Assembly: GCA_019054805.1 (NCBI GenBank)
Contig: JAHQIY010000014.1
Location: forward strand, 1,240,001 to 1,304,000
Direction of reading: 5' to 3'
Source: Brachionus manjavacas
Lineage: Eukaryota > Rotifera > Eurotatoria > Ploima > Brachionidae
DNA: 64,000 nucleotides
The notes under the pieces are model-generated. The model was not told the DNA's origin, did not search any database, and saw nothing but the letters and a program-made list of their open reading frames with translations. This document shows, in pieces, positions 44,901 to 55,693 of this stretch (positions are counted from its first letter, which is position 1; every line of letters begins with the position of its first letter). A program made the position numbers and the translations under genes.

Positions 44901-44993
44901 GGTCGAGTGAAGGCGCTGGCGACCTAGGCCCACTGTCGATGCACCTGAGTGCGCCCTTCATTCAACGCCACCGCTCGTGATTGCACCTACCAT
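38936..44993 (-). CDS. EEF2: Translation elongation factor 2
   Basis: Exons inferred (minus): 44993-44991 (only the ATG), 44844-43740, 42072-41618, 40610-40149, 39666-39484, 39262-38936; all phases join to an 844-residue protein, the length of fly eEF2. It is the GTPase that translocates peptidyl-tRNA on cytosolic ribosomes. Seen: P-loop AHVDHGKS (26-33), the eEF2-kinase target Thr57 in [19 protein letters not shown], and the diphthamide His701 in [11 protein letters not shown]. Introns are 146, 1667, 1007, 482 and 221 nt, far longer than the 50-70 nt usual here, and carry repeats and the candidate snoRNAs listed separately. The first coding exon has the start codon alone, as I recall for other animal eEF2 genes. 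AATAAA lies at 38885-38880. Frames on the opposite strand here are shadows. Confidence 0.96.
39306..39424 (-). ncRNA. Possible H/ACA-like RNA in eEF2 intron 5
   Basis: Within a 221-nt intron, an unusually GC-balanced stretch on the sense (minus) strand has a possible 5' stem ACTGTT/AACAGT (39424-39419 with 39401-39396), an H-box-like AGACAA (39391-39386), and a 3' hairpin with a perfect 8-bp lower stem GAACAAGG/CCTTGTTC (39364-39357 with 39321-39314), a two-sided internal loop and a 5-bp upper stem GGACA/TGTCC. ACA follows two bases after the stem, with three more bases to the proposed end: 119 nt overall, a usual size. An extra small hairpin between H box and 3' stem is irregular, so this is tentative. 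Confidence 0.3.
39735..39876 (-). ncRNA. Candidate H/ACA snoRNA, copy 1, in eEF2 intron 4
   Basis: Sense to eEF2. On the minus strand: outer stem AGCATTC/GAATGCT enclosing a two-sided internal loop and an upper stem CCAATGCCA/TGGCAATGG (one mismatch); then AAACTA, which fits the H box ANANNA; then a second hairpin with lower stem GCCAAGGGTCTT paired to AAGACCTTTAGC (11 of 12 with one G-U) and inner stem AGTCTA/TAGACT; then, after one base, ACA and three final bases (39737-39735). Total 142 nt. The second hairpin's pocket is lopsided, and the distance from upper stem to H box (about 18) is longer than the usual 14-16. Bases 39744-39876 are identical to the copy in intron 2. Intronic snoRNAs in translation-factor genes are common in animals. 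Confidence 0.6.
40690..41245. repeat. Tandem repeat of about 163 bp in eEF2 intron 3
   Basis: CCAAAGTTTRGTAAATTAAT recurs at 40710, 40873, 41037 and 41198 (spacing 163, 164, 161), each followed by a T/A tract, CCTTGATTTCATTGATTAAAT, TCTTTTCAACT and ATCAATTAATGTGTTTAAA in the same order. There are about 3.3 copies, and the array accounts for more than half of the 1007-nt intron. Confidence 0.9.
42383..42524 (-). ncRNA. Candidate H/ACA snoRNA, copy 2, in eEF2 intron 2
   Basis: This 142-nt element has the same hairpin, H box AAACTA, hairpin and ACA layout as copy 1. Bases 42392-42524 are identical to it. Outside this the flanks diverge, yet the ACA is kept at the same position (42388-42386): copy 1 has TTTAGCGACA and copy 2 TTTAACTACA. 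The base of the second hairpin is one pair weaker here. Sense to the host gene, well inside a 1667-nt intron. A recent intragenic duplication of a snoRNA is the simplest reading; a small transposon is the alternative. Confidence 0.6.
43397..43636 (-). repeat. Diverged 80-base direct duplication in eEF2 intron 2
   Basis: Two stretches, 43397-43480 and 43554-43636, share CTTCATCAATG, CCAATGGTTAA or CAATGGTTAA, and CAGCATG in the same order on the + strand. On the sense (minus) strand both have CATGCTGA at the 5' side and ATTGATGAAGA followed within 3-5 bases by ACA at the 3' side. They could be diverged structured RNAs or just a duplicated spacer. The second copy abuts an inverted repeat CTCGGCGC/GGCGCCGAG. 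Confidence 0.45.
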
Positions 44994-46384
44994 TTTGGAT
45001 ATATCTCGACACTCTAAACGGTATATCTAAAACTAAAACAAAATTTAAAAGCTAGTTCTTGTGCTCATTGAGTTATGAGTTAGCGGTGGGTGCTTGCAGC
45101 GTGGAGAGACAGATAGAGATGGTTTTTTTTTTTTGGATTTTTTGAGAAATGCATGAGATGAACAATGTGGAATTGATGGAATGAATTTTGTTGTTTTTGT
45201 TGTTGGATATATGAAGAGAGTGATGGTTTTGGTGAATGCTTAAATATAAAATTAATTTATGATTATGAGATAAGTTGGTTGCAGTTAGCCCGAGAAGCAC
45301 ATTTTGACAATGCGTGCATGCAAAAAGTGGAGCTGTTTGATCATAGATATGGCAGGGCGAGCAGTGAACGTGTGGCAAAGAAGCTCGTAATTTGGAAATT
45401 ACTTGCATAGTGAGAGAAAATTGTTTTCTTATCAGTTTGCTTGCATTACTGAGCTTTTGAGAGAAACGGAGAGATGGGCGTCTAAATTTAGTCCTGTGTT
45501 TTTAGCTAAAAATAAATTGTTCTTTTTTTAGTCTTCTTTATTTTTAGAGGTGAAAAAATAAAATTGCTTTTAAGCTCTGAATTTGAATTGAAATTTTGAT
45601 GTCGTTGTTGTTGTTGCTGTTTTAGAATTTTGTTGTTGCTTTTTAATTTTGAAAAAAATTGAAAAAAAATATTAAAAATTTTTTAAGTATTCAAAAGTGG
45701 ACATTATGTGAAATTAGAAAATTTTTCATTATTTTCAGTAAAATTACGTAAGTTTGCTAAAAATAATGGAAAATTATGTAACTTAGCCATTTCTGGACCT
45801 TCGATAGAAGCTCAAAAGCGGAACTTTGAGCAAAATCGTTCCGAAAAAAATAAAAAAATGAAACTAAATAATTTTATTATGAAAAAACGAAAAATTCCAT
45901 AGCTTTTCTTAAATTTTAGTAAATTTACAAAAATTTTGGGAGCTGTGCGTTGAATGGCAAAAGTGAAAAACAATTGAGAAAGATGGCGACTGGTCAAATC
46001 GCTAAAATTTTAATTATCTGACTATTTAAATATTAAAACAAACTTAATTTAAATTTTTCTTTTTTTAACTTTTTTTATTATTAAATATAAATTTTTTTCA
46101 TTTAAGGTTTTCTATTAATCCTGAAAAAAACTAAAAAAAGCGTAAAAATTTGTAAAAAATTTGCAAAAATTTGGAATTTTTTGGTCTTGTTGCTTGGATT
46201 TTTTCGTAAAATCGGTAAATTTACTGTTTTTTTTACTCTTACATTTTCCGTAAAATTACCAGAATTCTCGGAAATTTACTAAAATTTTTTTAAATTTGGG
46301 TAAATTTTGTTCAATTGTAATAAAAAGCACTGTTTATTTAGATAACTTTGAATTTTTTGAGTTTTTTTTCCTTATTCGCTCCTT
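44994..46384 (-). other. eEF2 promoter region and AT-rich spacer
   Basis: Upstream of the eEF2 ATG. The first 450 bases are of more balanced composition than the rest and probably contain the promoter and 5' UTR. Beyond 45.5 kb only AT-rich sequence with repeated GTAAAAT/GTAAATTT phrases is seen, like that at 25.0-25.25 kb. Confidence 0.4.
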
Positions 46385-47440
46385 GTGGAGCATAGGGTCA
46401 TTACTTATGATTTCCACTCAAGTCGTTCTTATGCATTTAACCCTTGCTTCTCCCCGTGTCATTCCCATTTCGATGAGCTCTTTCGTGATTGTTGACCTCC
46501 ATGTTACTGTTGGTCGTTCTATCTTACGTCGCCCTTGAGGTGTCCATTGAAGGGCTCTTTTTGGTATCCGTGTTTCTTCCATTCTTAGTACATGCCCAAG
46601 CCATCGCTTGGACTCTTTTATACTTAATACACTGACATACTGGCTCTGAATTTGTTCTTCTGTATAGGTCAGCATTCGACGACAATGTCTTAGGCCAGTG
46701 TATCCCCTGAATCCTCCGCAGGCCTCCAATGTGGAAGGTGTTAAGGCTTTTCCTGTCAAATTCACGCATCCCTCAACATTCACTTCCGTTTTTTTTCACA
46801 AATGTTTTTTCCTTGCTGTAGTTGTAGCTGTTTGATTTCCATGCTGGTCGGAGTCTAGCAAAGGCACTCTTTGCTTCGGCAAGTCTATTCTTAATGTCTC
46901 TGTGTGTTCCCAGCGCTGTCCTGATAGTGCTTCCTAAGTATGTGAATTCACTTACACACTCAATTTGTGTACCATCGATGGCGATCGAGGTATCCAATTT
47001 GGTGTTTATGCTCATAACTTTCGTTTTGGCCCAATTTATTTCGAGTTATGCTTCTGTATTAGATATTAGCACCAGATCGTCCGCAAAATCTAAGTCTTCA
47101 AGCTATGCTGTTAATCCTCATTGTAAACCCCTCGCACTGACAGTTGTTTTCTTCATGACATAGTCAATCAGTTTTAAGAATAGTGTCGGAGAGAGAACGC
47201 ACCCTTGTCTGACTCCTATACACACATTGAAGCACTCAGATTGTCTTTTTCCAGAATCACGCTAATAATTTCTCTGTGTTTGCTATCAAAGACTTTCTTG
47301 AAGTCAATGGAGTTTAAAATTTTTTCTTTTTGGGACTATTCCATTCCAGACTTCGTTCTATGATGTTACTAAGTGCAAATATCTGGCCTATGCATTTTCT
47401 ACCTTGTCTAAATCCTGCTTGTTAGAATTTTAGTTTGATG
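46385..47440 (-). pseudogene. Degenerate RTE-type LINE reverse transcriptase
   Basis: Read on the minus strand from 47440: FRQGRKCIGQIFALSNIIER, SIDFKKVFDSKHREI, then GVRQGCVLSPTLF (palm motif), LEDLDFADDLVLIS (the catalytic FADD), TKVMSINTK, VSEFTYLGSTI, DIKNRLAEAKSAFARL, then RWLGHVLRMEETRIPKRALQ, WTPQGRR and TWRSTITKEL. The order and wording are those of RTE-clade non-LTR elements. At least three frameshifts and several stops break it, and the endonuclease and 3' tail are not seen. The open pieces are 46773-47015 and 46418-46783. Confidence 0.85.
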
Positions 47441-50424
47441 AGTTATATTTTCATTAACAAAATTTTACCAAATTTAACCAAAAAATATGTAATTTTACGT
47501 AAAATCATGTAAAAAAGCAATAAAATGTTGAAAATTTTTTTTTAAATTTTTTCAGAATAAAATTAGAAAATTTAAATTGTAAGCTTTAGATTACGAAAAA
47601 TATCGCAATGTCCGTTAATTTTTCTAGATTTCAGTGAAAACAAAAATAATATGTAGCAAAAATATGATAGTATCAATCATATTAAAAATAGTTACTAAAT
47701 AAAAGAAAAATTAAATAAGCACATTTTGTATATTTAATCAAATACTAGATTTAAGAGTCTTTTAAATTTAGAAGAATTTTAATAATTTTAACAAAATTTG
47801 TAATTATATTTGATACAGTTATTTGATACAATTTTAAATTAATTCTTAATTTATTATGCTCTATCCAATTTTTTATTTCTCAAGTGATCCAAAAAAACAT
47901 AATTTTGATCTGTTTCTCTTGTAACAATTTCAAAATTTTGACCACTTTTTTTATTTATCAAAACTACTCAACACGGGGCTGAAAGGGAGAATTACCATTC
48001 CAGACTTCCCGCGGTCCTCTTATTATTTTAATAAAAAAGATAAAAAAGTACTGATTTGCTTGATTGAAATTTTTTTGTAAAAGTAGGGCAGTAAAAGCAA
48101 TCAACAAAAATGAAAACATTTTAATATATAAGCTCTTTTTTTCCGAGCATTTTACAATAAAATCTTCTTGAAGAGAGAGTTGTTTAATTAAAAATATGTT
48201 TAATTTTAATTTTTGTCTTTTATACTTCTTAAATCATATTTACCTATGTTACCATATTTTGAGATTTTATTTATTGGATTATCAATAATTTGCTGTTTTT
48301 TAGCATATTTTTCAGGAAAATTTTTTCGAAACTTTAAGCCACATTTCCGTTGACATTTTGAGCATTCTCTTTGTGGTAACAAAATACCAATGTCTATCAG
48401 ATAGAGCAGCAACATTAGTTTTTCCGTGGCATTTAATCGTTGAAATCCATTTTAAAATTCAAGCAAATTTGATAATTTTATTTTGATAATTTATATTTAG
48501 TAATTTTAAAATTTTAATTCAAATTTGAAAATTTTTGTTCACAAATTTTACTTAAATTTTTTTAATTAAAAATTATGATTAAAAAAACAAAAAAAAATTG
48601 TCATAAAATTAAATTTTTTTCTCAAATAAATTTTGAGACCAACTGGTCTATAAATTAAATTGGCGTTTTTCCGATTAAAATTAAGACCGACTGGTCATGA
48701 AATTGATCAGCCCCAAAAATTTTTTTATAAAAAAACAAGAAAAAAATTTTAAAATCAAAAAGAAAATATTTCAACTGTGTCTTAAAGAAAAGCTGCCTAA
48801 TGTAACAATTTACATTAGTTGTTACAAATAAATGAGACCAAACTTGAATGAATATATGGCAAGTTTTTTTTTCTATTTAACTTTTTTGAAATTTTGAAAT
48901 TACGTTGTTTCATTAAAACTCAATACTTAAGCATGTTAAAATTTGAAATGTAATTACGCAATTATTTAAAGAAATGTAAAATAGAAAAAAAAACTTTCCA
49001 TATACATTTCATGTCATGTGAACCTTTAGTACGGATGAGGTTTTACAGCTGATTTGGTCCGATCTGGTTGAAAGTTTTTCAAAAATTGAACTGTCAAATA
49101 AAAATAAAAAAATAGAATAATTTTGTTTATTTGTTTGCAATTTTTTAATTGTCTTTAAAAAAAAATTTCAGATTTTTGAATTTTTTTTGTCAGAAATAAA
49201 TTACGGAGAAGATAAAGATTCTAGATTGAAATGTTTAGGTTTGATAATTTATTAAGATTTAACTTGTTCTAAAATTAAAACTAAAGAAAAATCTTTAGAA
49301 ACAAATGCTTTACAAAATGTTTTATAACAATAAAAGCTTAATTATATTTAATAAATTTTTATTAAAATTTAGCAGGTTTTTTTCATATTTGAAAAAAAAT
49401 TCATCAAATAATCCAAAATTTTTTCAGTGTTTATTTTTGCAAGAAAATTGTAAAGAAAAACAATTCGACAAAAGTGTTTCATATGAATTTTTAAAATTAA
49501 TTATTACCTAACAATTTTAGCACCACTTTTAGATATCAAAGTAAAATTCAAAAAAGAATGATAGTAAATGAGATATTATCAATTTATTGCTGATCCAGAT
49601 ACTGATAGAATCAAGCTTACCTTTTTAATCCAAGGTTTTAACCACAAATCAAAGCCAAATTGTATCTTCAATCAAAAACCTTAGCATTAATCTGATGTTA
49701 TATCAAATTAGCTTAAAATAAAACTTAATAAACTTATCTCATTTTAAGTAATCTGATAAAAAAACACGTCGGCTTATTCAAATCATTCTCATGGCCAAAT
49801 AAGTTTTAAAAAATTTACAACTTTTATTGTGTAAGATTAAAAATTCGATCAGATTCAAAGTAAAAATACAAACATAGCTTTTTTTCAAGTGTCAAGAGTA
49901 TCATTAAAAAAGAGAACCGATTTTATTCACATTTGTACTTAAGAAATTAAATTAAATTATAATTTTTATAATCCTTATTAATAACACTTTAAATTGTTTT
50001 CAATAATTCACTAATATCCCAGTGGATCTAATTGTCACTTTAAATGTTTCATTGAGATCCTTATCGCGCTTTTTTTATTTTTTTTTTAATTTCTTTAAAC
50101 ACATTATTTTAAAATAATCAATTAATTTAATTTTGAATTTTTTTTTTGTTTGTTTTATATTCGATCATGATCTTGAGTTTTAAATAACTCTTTGAAGCTA
50201 CTTCGTGACTTATGCTTCGAAAAGTAAAAAAAGGAATAATCTCAATTAAAATTAATTTATTTAAAATCAGAAAAAAATCAGCAATACTTTATTAAAAAAT
50301 CTTTGAAGTGCGTAAACACAATCTAAAATTTTTAATAAATTTTTCTTGATAATTATTTAGAATACAATGTTTATTTAATTTTATTAGTTTCTTTAAAATA
50401 AAGATAATTTTTCTCATGCTTTCC
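47441..50424. other. AT-rich intergenic region
   Basis: About 3 kb without a supported gene. Two copies of a GACCRACTGGTC palindrome occur at 48636-48710. Short frames are explained by composition. Confidence 0.3.
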
Positions 50425-50650
50425 ATCAGGATATTATGCGAGGACGCTCATGGTAAACGAATGCTTCAATCTGACACAGAGACAGCTGTATCTACTTGAT
50501 TTTTTAAGCTTGAATTTTAACACAATCGAAATCGATTTCACTTTTTTATGGTGAGAGGGTGCATGAAAAGTGTCTCTCTTTTCATCTATGGTGACTCTGG
50601 ATAACTTTGTGCATATCGTTTGGCCTAGAGCTGACTACATTTGGTTTAAA
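50425..50650 (-). mobile_element. Diverged copy of the tRNA-derived SINE
   Basis: GACGCTCAT, AATGCTTC, ATCTGACACAGAG, CTGTATC and TCGAAA occur in the same order and spacing as in the better copy at 58848-59151. The tRNA-like head would be at 50590-50640 but is poorly preserved. No target-site duplication is evident. Confidence 0.5.
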
Positions 50651-52019
50651 AATAAAATCAGAGAAAAAGATCTTCACAATGAAATAAAATTACTGAAAAT
50701 TGAAAAATGAAAAAATTTTATTAGCAACATTCTTAAAGCTTCCGTGTTCTCAATTTACTGTTTATATTTTGCAAGCTTCTAAATAAATTAGAAACATTTG
50801 GTCCACTTCTAAACATGATCCAAGTGTTTTGTTTACAATTTAGTGAAATTTTTGTTTTCTATTTCAAAAGTGATAAAACTAATTATTAATGTAGAAGTTT
50901 TGGAAACTATTTCTCATTGAATTATTAAGTTGTTTTTGTCAGGCATTAAAACAAGTTTCAATTGAGCAAATAATCAACACGAAGTTGGCTCAACATTTTT
51001 CAATTCAATATTTAATATGTTCAACTTTCTTTTGTTTATATTATTGTATCATATTTTCACATTTTAAAATTTTTGAATAAATAAAAAATAGATAAATACT
51101 TCTCACTTGAAAATTTTTTAATTGTTTACTTTAGCTATTTAATTTTAGTAAGAAGCTAGAAAATACATTAATTAAAATTATCTAACCAAGATATTTAACT
51201 TAACACATGATACACTAATCCGAGCAGTGGACTCAACGTGAATCGGATATTGCTTGGTCGAATAGATCTCGGATAGATCGATTCTAATCGAAGTCATAAA
51301 TAAAACTTTTGATATTTGCAATAATTTTTGGCATTTCAAGCTTAGATAATAAATTTTATAATCCATTCTTAGCATTTAAAGATCTCAAGATATCTTACCT
51401 TTAACAGCAAGACCTGGAAGCTATAAACAAATTCAGAATCTTTTTTATCTTACCTTGCGCTGTATCAAACAAAACAAAAAGTGTGTTTGTTTTAACAAGA
51501 TATACGATCTGGAATCAGCGATCCGCTACGGATAAAACTGAGATAAATACAAATAAGAGGATTTTGCGTTGAAGTCAAATGTGTTGCATCGATTTTATCA
51601 ATGCTAATTGCTGAAACCAGCATATTCTAAATACAATGATGCAAAAATTTCATTTTCATTCATCTTTGACACCATTTTATCATTTTTGAATACATTATAA
51701 TACCTTTCCGAAGATAAAAAATCACATAAACTTTATGAAAAAAAAATTCTAAACAAATGTAAGATTGCCGGTTGTCAATTGGTAGCCGTAGGTGGCTGTT
51801 GAAATTAGTTTAATTAGAATATTAAATTAATATTAATAAATAAATAAGATTTTGTTTGAATATTATTTATTTAATAAATTAGTAAAAAATTCATTTAATT
51901 TTTTATTCAATAATTTGTGAAAATTTAATTGAAAAAAATCTTCGATCTTTGTTTAAACCTTTTTTTGAACTTGAGAAAGAAAAAAAAATCTTAAACATCG
52001 TTGCTACTAAAATATCTGG
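50651..52019. other. AT-rich intergenic region
   Basis: No gene supported. A minus frame of 65 codons at 51178-51375 has some balanced composition but no recognised motif. Confidence 0.3.
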
Positions 52020-52025
52020 GATTGA

Positions 52026-52310
52026 TCTAGTTCTTTTGTCGATATCCTAGAATTGAATATGGTTGTTTGTACATGCAAGAAAGCAATAGAGTCCTTTTGC
52101 AAATTGAATGGAGGTGTTACGTAATCAGGGTCCGATGTTGTTGAACAGGGAACACAATTCTTTTGTTGAGACCCTAGAATAGAACATGGTTGTTTGTACA
52201 TGCACGAAAGCAATAAATTCCTTGTGCAAATTGAATGGGGGTGTTACGTAATCAGGGTCCGATGTTGTTGAACAGGGAACACAATTCTTTTGTTGAAACC
52301 CTAGTACATT
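52026..52310. repeat. 127-bp tandem repeat, just over two copies
   Basis: TTCTTTTGT recurs at 52031, 52158 and 52285. Each unit contains CCTAGAAT, ATGGTTGTTTGTACATGCA, GTGTTACGTAATCAGGGTCC and GATGTTGTTGAACAGGGAAC with few differences. It is less AT-rich than the flanks. The open minus frame through it is an effect of the repeat. Confidence 0.9.
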
Positions 52311-52564
52311 TTACATGCATCAATTAAAAGATAACAAACAAAAGCAATACATTAAAAGTATCATGTTTAAAATTATTCAAAATTGACCAATTCTCCAAAT
52401 TTTAACTAATGATTTAATTATTAATTTAAATTTAAGGTACATTTAAACAAGTAAATAAATAAAGTCATTGAATCGAAATCGAATGTCTTGAAAAAAAAAG
52501 AAGAAATATTTTGTTATTTATTATTTATTATAAAAATAAAATTGTAACTATGTTATTTAATCTT

Positions 52565-52611
52565 AATTTAAATTTAAATTTAAATTTATATATATATATA
52601 TATAAATTTAT
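52565..52611. repeat. (AAATTT)n and (TA)n microsatellite
   Basis: Three to four AATTTA units run into a (TA) run of about nine. Confidence 0.85.
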
Positions 52612-54016
52612 TCAGAGAGTAGAACTTTCACTTAAATTTTTTTTTCAATTTATTTGATTAAGCAGAGTTTGTGTGATGAGTAGAAAATGTATTTGCTTCA
52701 CATTTATTGTTTGAAATAAAAAGAAAAAAATTTAATTTTTGAGAAAATTTTCAATTGAATTGCAAAAAAAGTGTCAGAAAACATGTCATTACACTAAAAA
52801 GCACTTAAGATGCTTGTCATTCAAATGCTATGCAGATAAAACACCTAAATGTCCGGAGAATAGCTTATCTGGGCATCAAGAGATTAATTGAACAATTAAT
52901 CCATTTATTCGGAGCGTTACATTACAATGCTTGCATAACTGTGATTAAAATCATGTTATTCTAAGCCCACTGAGGCATCATTGATTAGATACACCGTGCT
53001 ACCAGGTATACATTGACTGGTTGCTAAAATCCGAACTGGAAACAAAGTATTAATTTACATTTTTAATTAAAACCAAAGCTGAAAGCCAAATCCTGTAATG
53101 AATATGCAAAATTTGAAACATATGCATGTATCTTGAGAGAATGAGAATATTTTGAACACAATTGTCACAGTTTTATTCAATTAAACTGTTTTTTTGTTTC
53201 TTTTCTGCTCTCGTAGCCTAACTGCTATAAATCTTAATTATTATATTATCCCAGCCATGTGCGGCTCTATTCATGCAGCATGGAAGCCAATTGATCTTGT
53301 GTCTGTGTTCAATATTAAGTCGCATTTAGTCCTAGTCGGCTTGTTTGTTTGCCAGGCCAGTAGTTTTGCAACTGTGTTCTATCTAATTCATAACTAGCAA
53401 ATTTTTGTTGTCCATGTGTGAATTTAATAAAATATTGTCCAATTTGTTTCCAATAAAGCTAAAACAATTGCTCTTTGTCTTAATAAAAAGCACTATTTTG
53501 TTCCAGTTTCTAGTACACATTTGTTTATTGCCTTGTCAAGAGGCTTATTAGACTTGGCTTCGCTACGAGGACAAGCAAACACATGTCTGGTTAGTGCAAT
53601 AGTGTTCAATTAAATGTCATCATCAATAAAATAGAAAATTTGTTGACATCAATTCAATTCATTCAGCGTTAAGCTTCAAATATTGACATTTAGTAAAAGC
53701 TATATATTATCGAGTTTAGCTCGCCAATGTTACACAAAGGCGATTCACAAGAATTCAATTCTGGATGATTGCAAGCCTGAGAACAATTCATTAATTAGAT
53801 CCAAAGCTATAAAATCCAAAACAGTTAACAATCCAGTTCTCATTTTTATTGCACTAGGCATACAAAGCAAACAGCAACAACAAAAAAGAGAAAAACCCTA
53901 AATGTTTAATTAGCACATAGATTCAATTGGCTTAATTAGAAATTAGATTAGCCAATTAACTAGTCAGTATTAGCGATCATATCCAGCTTCTAAATGGTCG
54001 AACACATTTTCCAGTG
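52612..54016. other. Region upstream of cyclin D
   Basis: More balanced base composition than most spacers here, especially 52.8-54.0 kb, but no gene is supported; frames at 53194-53397 and 53683-53901 lack good starts or motifs. It may hold cyclin D regulatory sequence. Confidence 0.35.
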
Positions 54017-54024
54017 TATAAAAA
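54017..54024 (+). promoter_or_regulatory. TATA box of cyclin D
   Basis: TATAAAAA in a less AT-rich context, 136 bases upstream of the cyclin D ATG. Confidence 0.45.
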
Positions 54025-54159
54025 ATATTTCTATTGGCCTCTTCACATACAACACAAATCTTAACTTCATATTCAATACTTTGTAATTTTTGTTCTCATT
54101 TTAAGATTTTGTTCTTGTTGAACAGACACGAAAAAAAAGAATTTTTTTTATAATTCGTC

Positions 54160-55038
54160 ATGAATCAAATAGAATCTAGAAGAAGCGTATTTAATTACAC
54201 CAGCACTGGCAAAGAGTACTATTCATACGAAGAGGACAGTGGCAACTCGTCCAATTGTTCCATCGAGTCATTGATCCCCACAGCTAACTTGAGGGCTCCC
54301 AATGACTACCATTTGCTCAGCGACGACAGAAATTTGACCTCACTGCTCTACTTGGAAGACTTGTATCGCATCCAGTCCAACTACTTTAGTCACATACAAA
54401 CAGAAATAAAGCCATGGATGAGAAAAATGCTCGCTAGTTGGATGCTGGAAGTGTGCAAGAATCAGAATCAGGAAGCTGACGTGTTCATTACGGCCATGAA
54501 TATTTTGGACAGATTTCTGAGTCTGCAGGCGATTTCCAAGCGACACCTGCAGCTGCTGGGCACTACATGCATGTTCATAGCTGCCAAGCTTCGCTCATCA
54601 AGTAAACTAAATGCCGAAACCTTGGTCATCTACACTGCTAACTCGATTAGCATTGAACAATTGTTGGACTGGGAACAGATGGTCTTAGCCAAGCTAAAAT
54701 GGGACATCAATTCCATTACTGCCTGTGACTATGTGCCTATTTTGCTCTCCAGGCTTAACATCATCGAACACAAGAACATCAAGTCTATTAGAAGCTACAT
54801 TGACACGCTTGTGACCATGTGTGCCACAGACTTCAGATTTTCACTCGTCTCTACTAGTATTATTGCAACTGGGTGTCTCTACTTGGCTATTAAGTATTTG
54901 AACAATTTGGACCAGGATCAGTGTGATCAAATTTTAGCCGAACTAAATGCAGCCATCAATTGTGTCATAGACACTGAAATACTTATTCAATGCATTGAAC
55001 AAATCGAAGAAGTGGTTCAATCCGAAGCCAAAGATTAA
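54160..55038 (+). CDS. CCND: G1/S-specific cyclin D
   Basis: Intact 292-residue single-exon protein with an in-frame TAA shortly before the ATG and AATAAA at 55113-55118. Cyclin D binds CDK4/6 and drives G1 exit by phosphorylating Rb-family proteins. The cyclin box runs about 60-190: MRKMLASWMLEVC (87-99), MNILDRFLSL (113-122), HLQLLGTTCMFIAAKL (129-144), then LAKLKWDINSITACDYV. These match D cyclins rather than A, B or E. A second cyclin fold follows (190-275). The N-terminal LxCxE Rb-binding motif typical of D cyclins is not present, and the C terminus lacks the usual Thr-Pro degron. The Ser/Asn-rich N terminus (1-45) is not conserved. Confidence 0.93.
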   Translation: MNQIESRRSVFNYTSTGKEYYSYEEDSGNSSNCSIESLIPTANLRAPNDYHLLSDDRNLTSLLYLEDLYRIQSNYFSHIQTEIKPWMRKMLASWMLEVCKNQNQEADVFITAMNILDRFLSLQAISKRHLQLLGTTCMFIAAKLRSSSKLNAETLVIYTANSISIEQLLDWEQMVLAKLKWDINSITACDYVPILLSRLNIIEHKNIKSIRSYIDTLVTMCATDFRFSLVSTSIIATGCLYLAIKYLNNLDQDQCDQILAELNAAINCVIDTEILIQCIEQIEEVVQSEAKD

Positions 55039-55263
55039 AGCAAACACGCACGCATGCAACTAAATATTATTTATTTTAAAGTAGAGATAAACTGTTTGTA
55101 ATTATTTTTGTAAATAAACCGGAATTCTTTTTGGTTATGGTTTTTATTTTTATCAAATTTTACATGTAAAGTCTAGTTTAAAATAGTTGTATAGTTTTAA
55201 TAAAAATTTGTATCTTAAATATTTTTATTTATTTTTCCTATTTAATTTTGCTCTTTTGCTCAG

Positions 55264-55279
55264 GGTTGCCATGGCAACC
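55264..55279. promoter_or_regulatory. X-box palindrome 1 (RFX-type site)
   Basis: GGTTGCCATGGCAACC is a perfect 16-bp palindrome that contains the ideal RFX X-box GTTGCCATGGCAAC. Confidence 0.6.
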
Positions 55280-55561
55280 AAAATTACAAACAATATCAAA
55301 AATCGATACCAAACAAATATCAAATATAAAAGTATTAATCATTATAATTTTCAGATATTTATGGTCACATAAATTGACAGTGATTTTTTTTATAAGAATT
55401 AAAAATAATCTGCTATCGAGGTCGTATTTGGAACCAAATTTGAAATATTGTCAAAAAATTTTTAAAATTAAAATTTCAGAATTATATAATTATCTGTTTA
55501 AATTTCATTTCTGCTTAAGCTGAAGCATATTGAATTTAATTGTCTATTTACATTGAATTTT

Positions 55562-55577
55562 GGTTGTCATGGCAACC
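55562..55577. promoter_or_regulatory. X-box palindrome 2 (RFX-type site)
   Basis: GGTTGTCATGGCAACC, one base from the perfect palindrome and still a good X-box (RFX allows a pyrimidine at that position). It lies 298 bases after the first site. Confidence 0.55.
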
Positions 55578-55693
55578 ATATTTGATTTTCGCTCAAAATA
55601 TTTATAAAAAAAAGAAATTTCTAAAATTTGAAAACAATAAAATACTGTTATTTTTTAAATTAATATAACGGACACAGAGAAAATTGACACTAT

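Noticed and set aside
43477..44961. Long + strand frames (up to 330 codons) over the eEF2 exons
   Set aside because: They are antisense shadows of the GC-rich, strongly biased eEF2 codons; the minus frame matches eEF2 throughout.
53194..53397. Small secreted or membrane protein upstream of cyclin D
   Set aside because: Hydrophobic residues are scattered, start context is poor and there is no recognisable motif; could be non-coding transcribed sequence.
55187..55523. Frames across the first X-box region
   Set aside because: They run through AT-rich sequence, have no motif and no suitable start.
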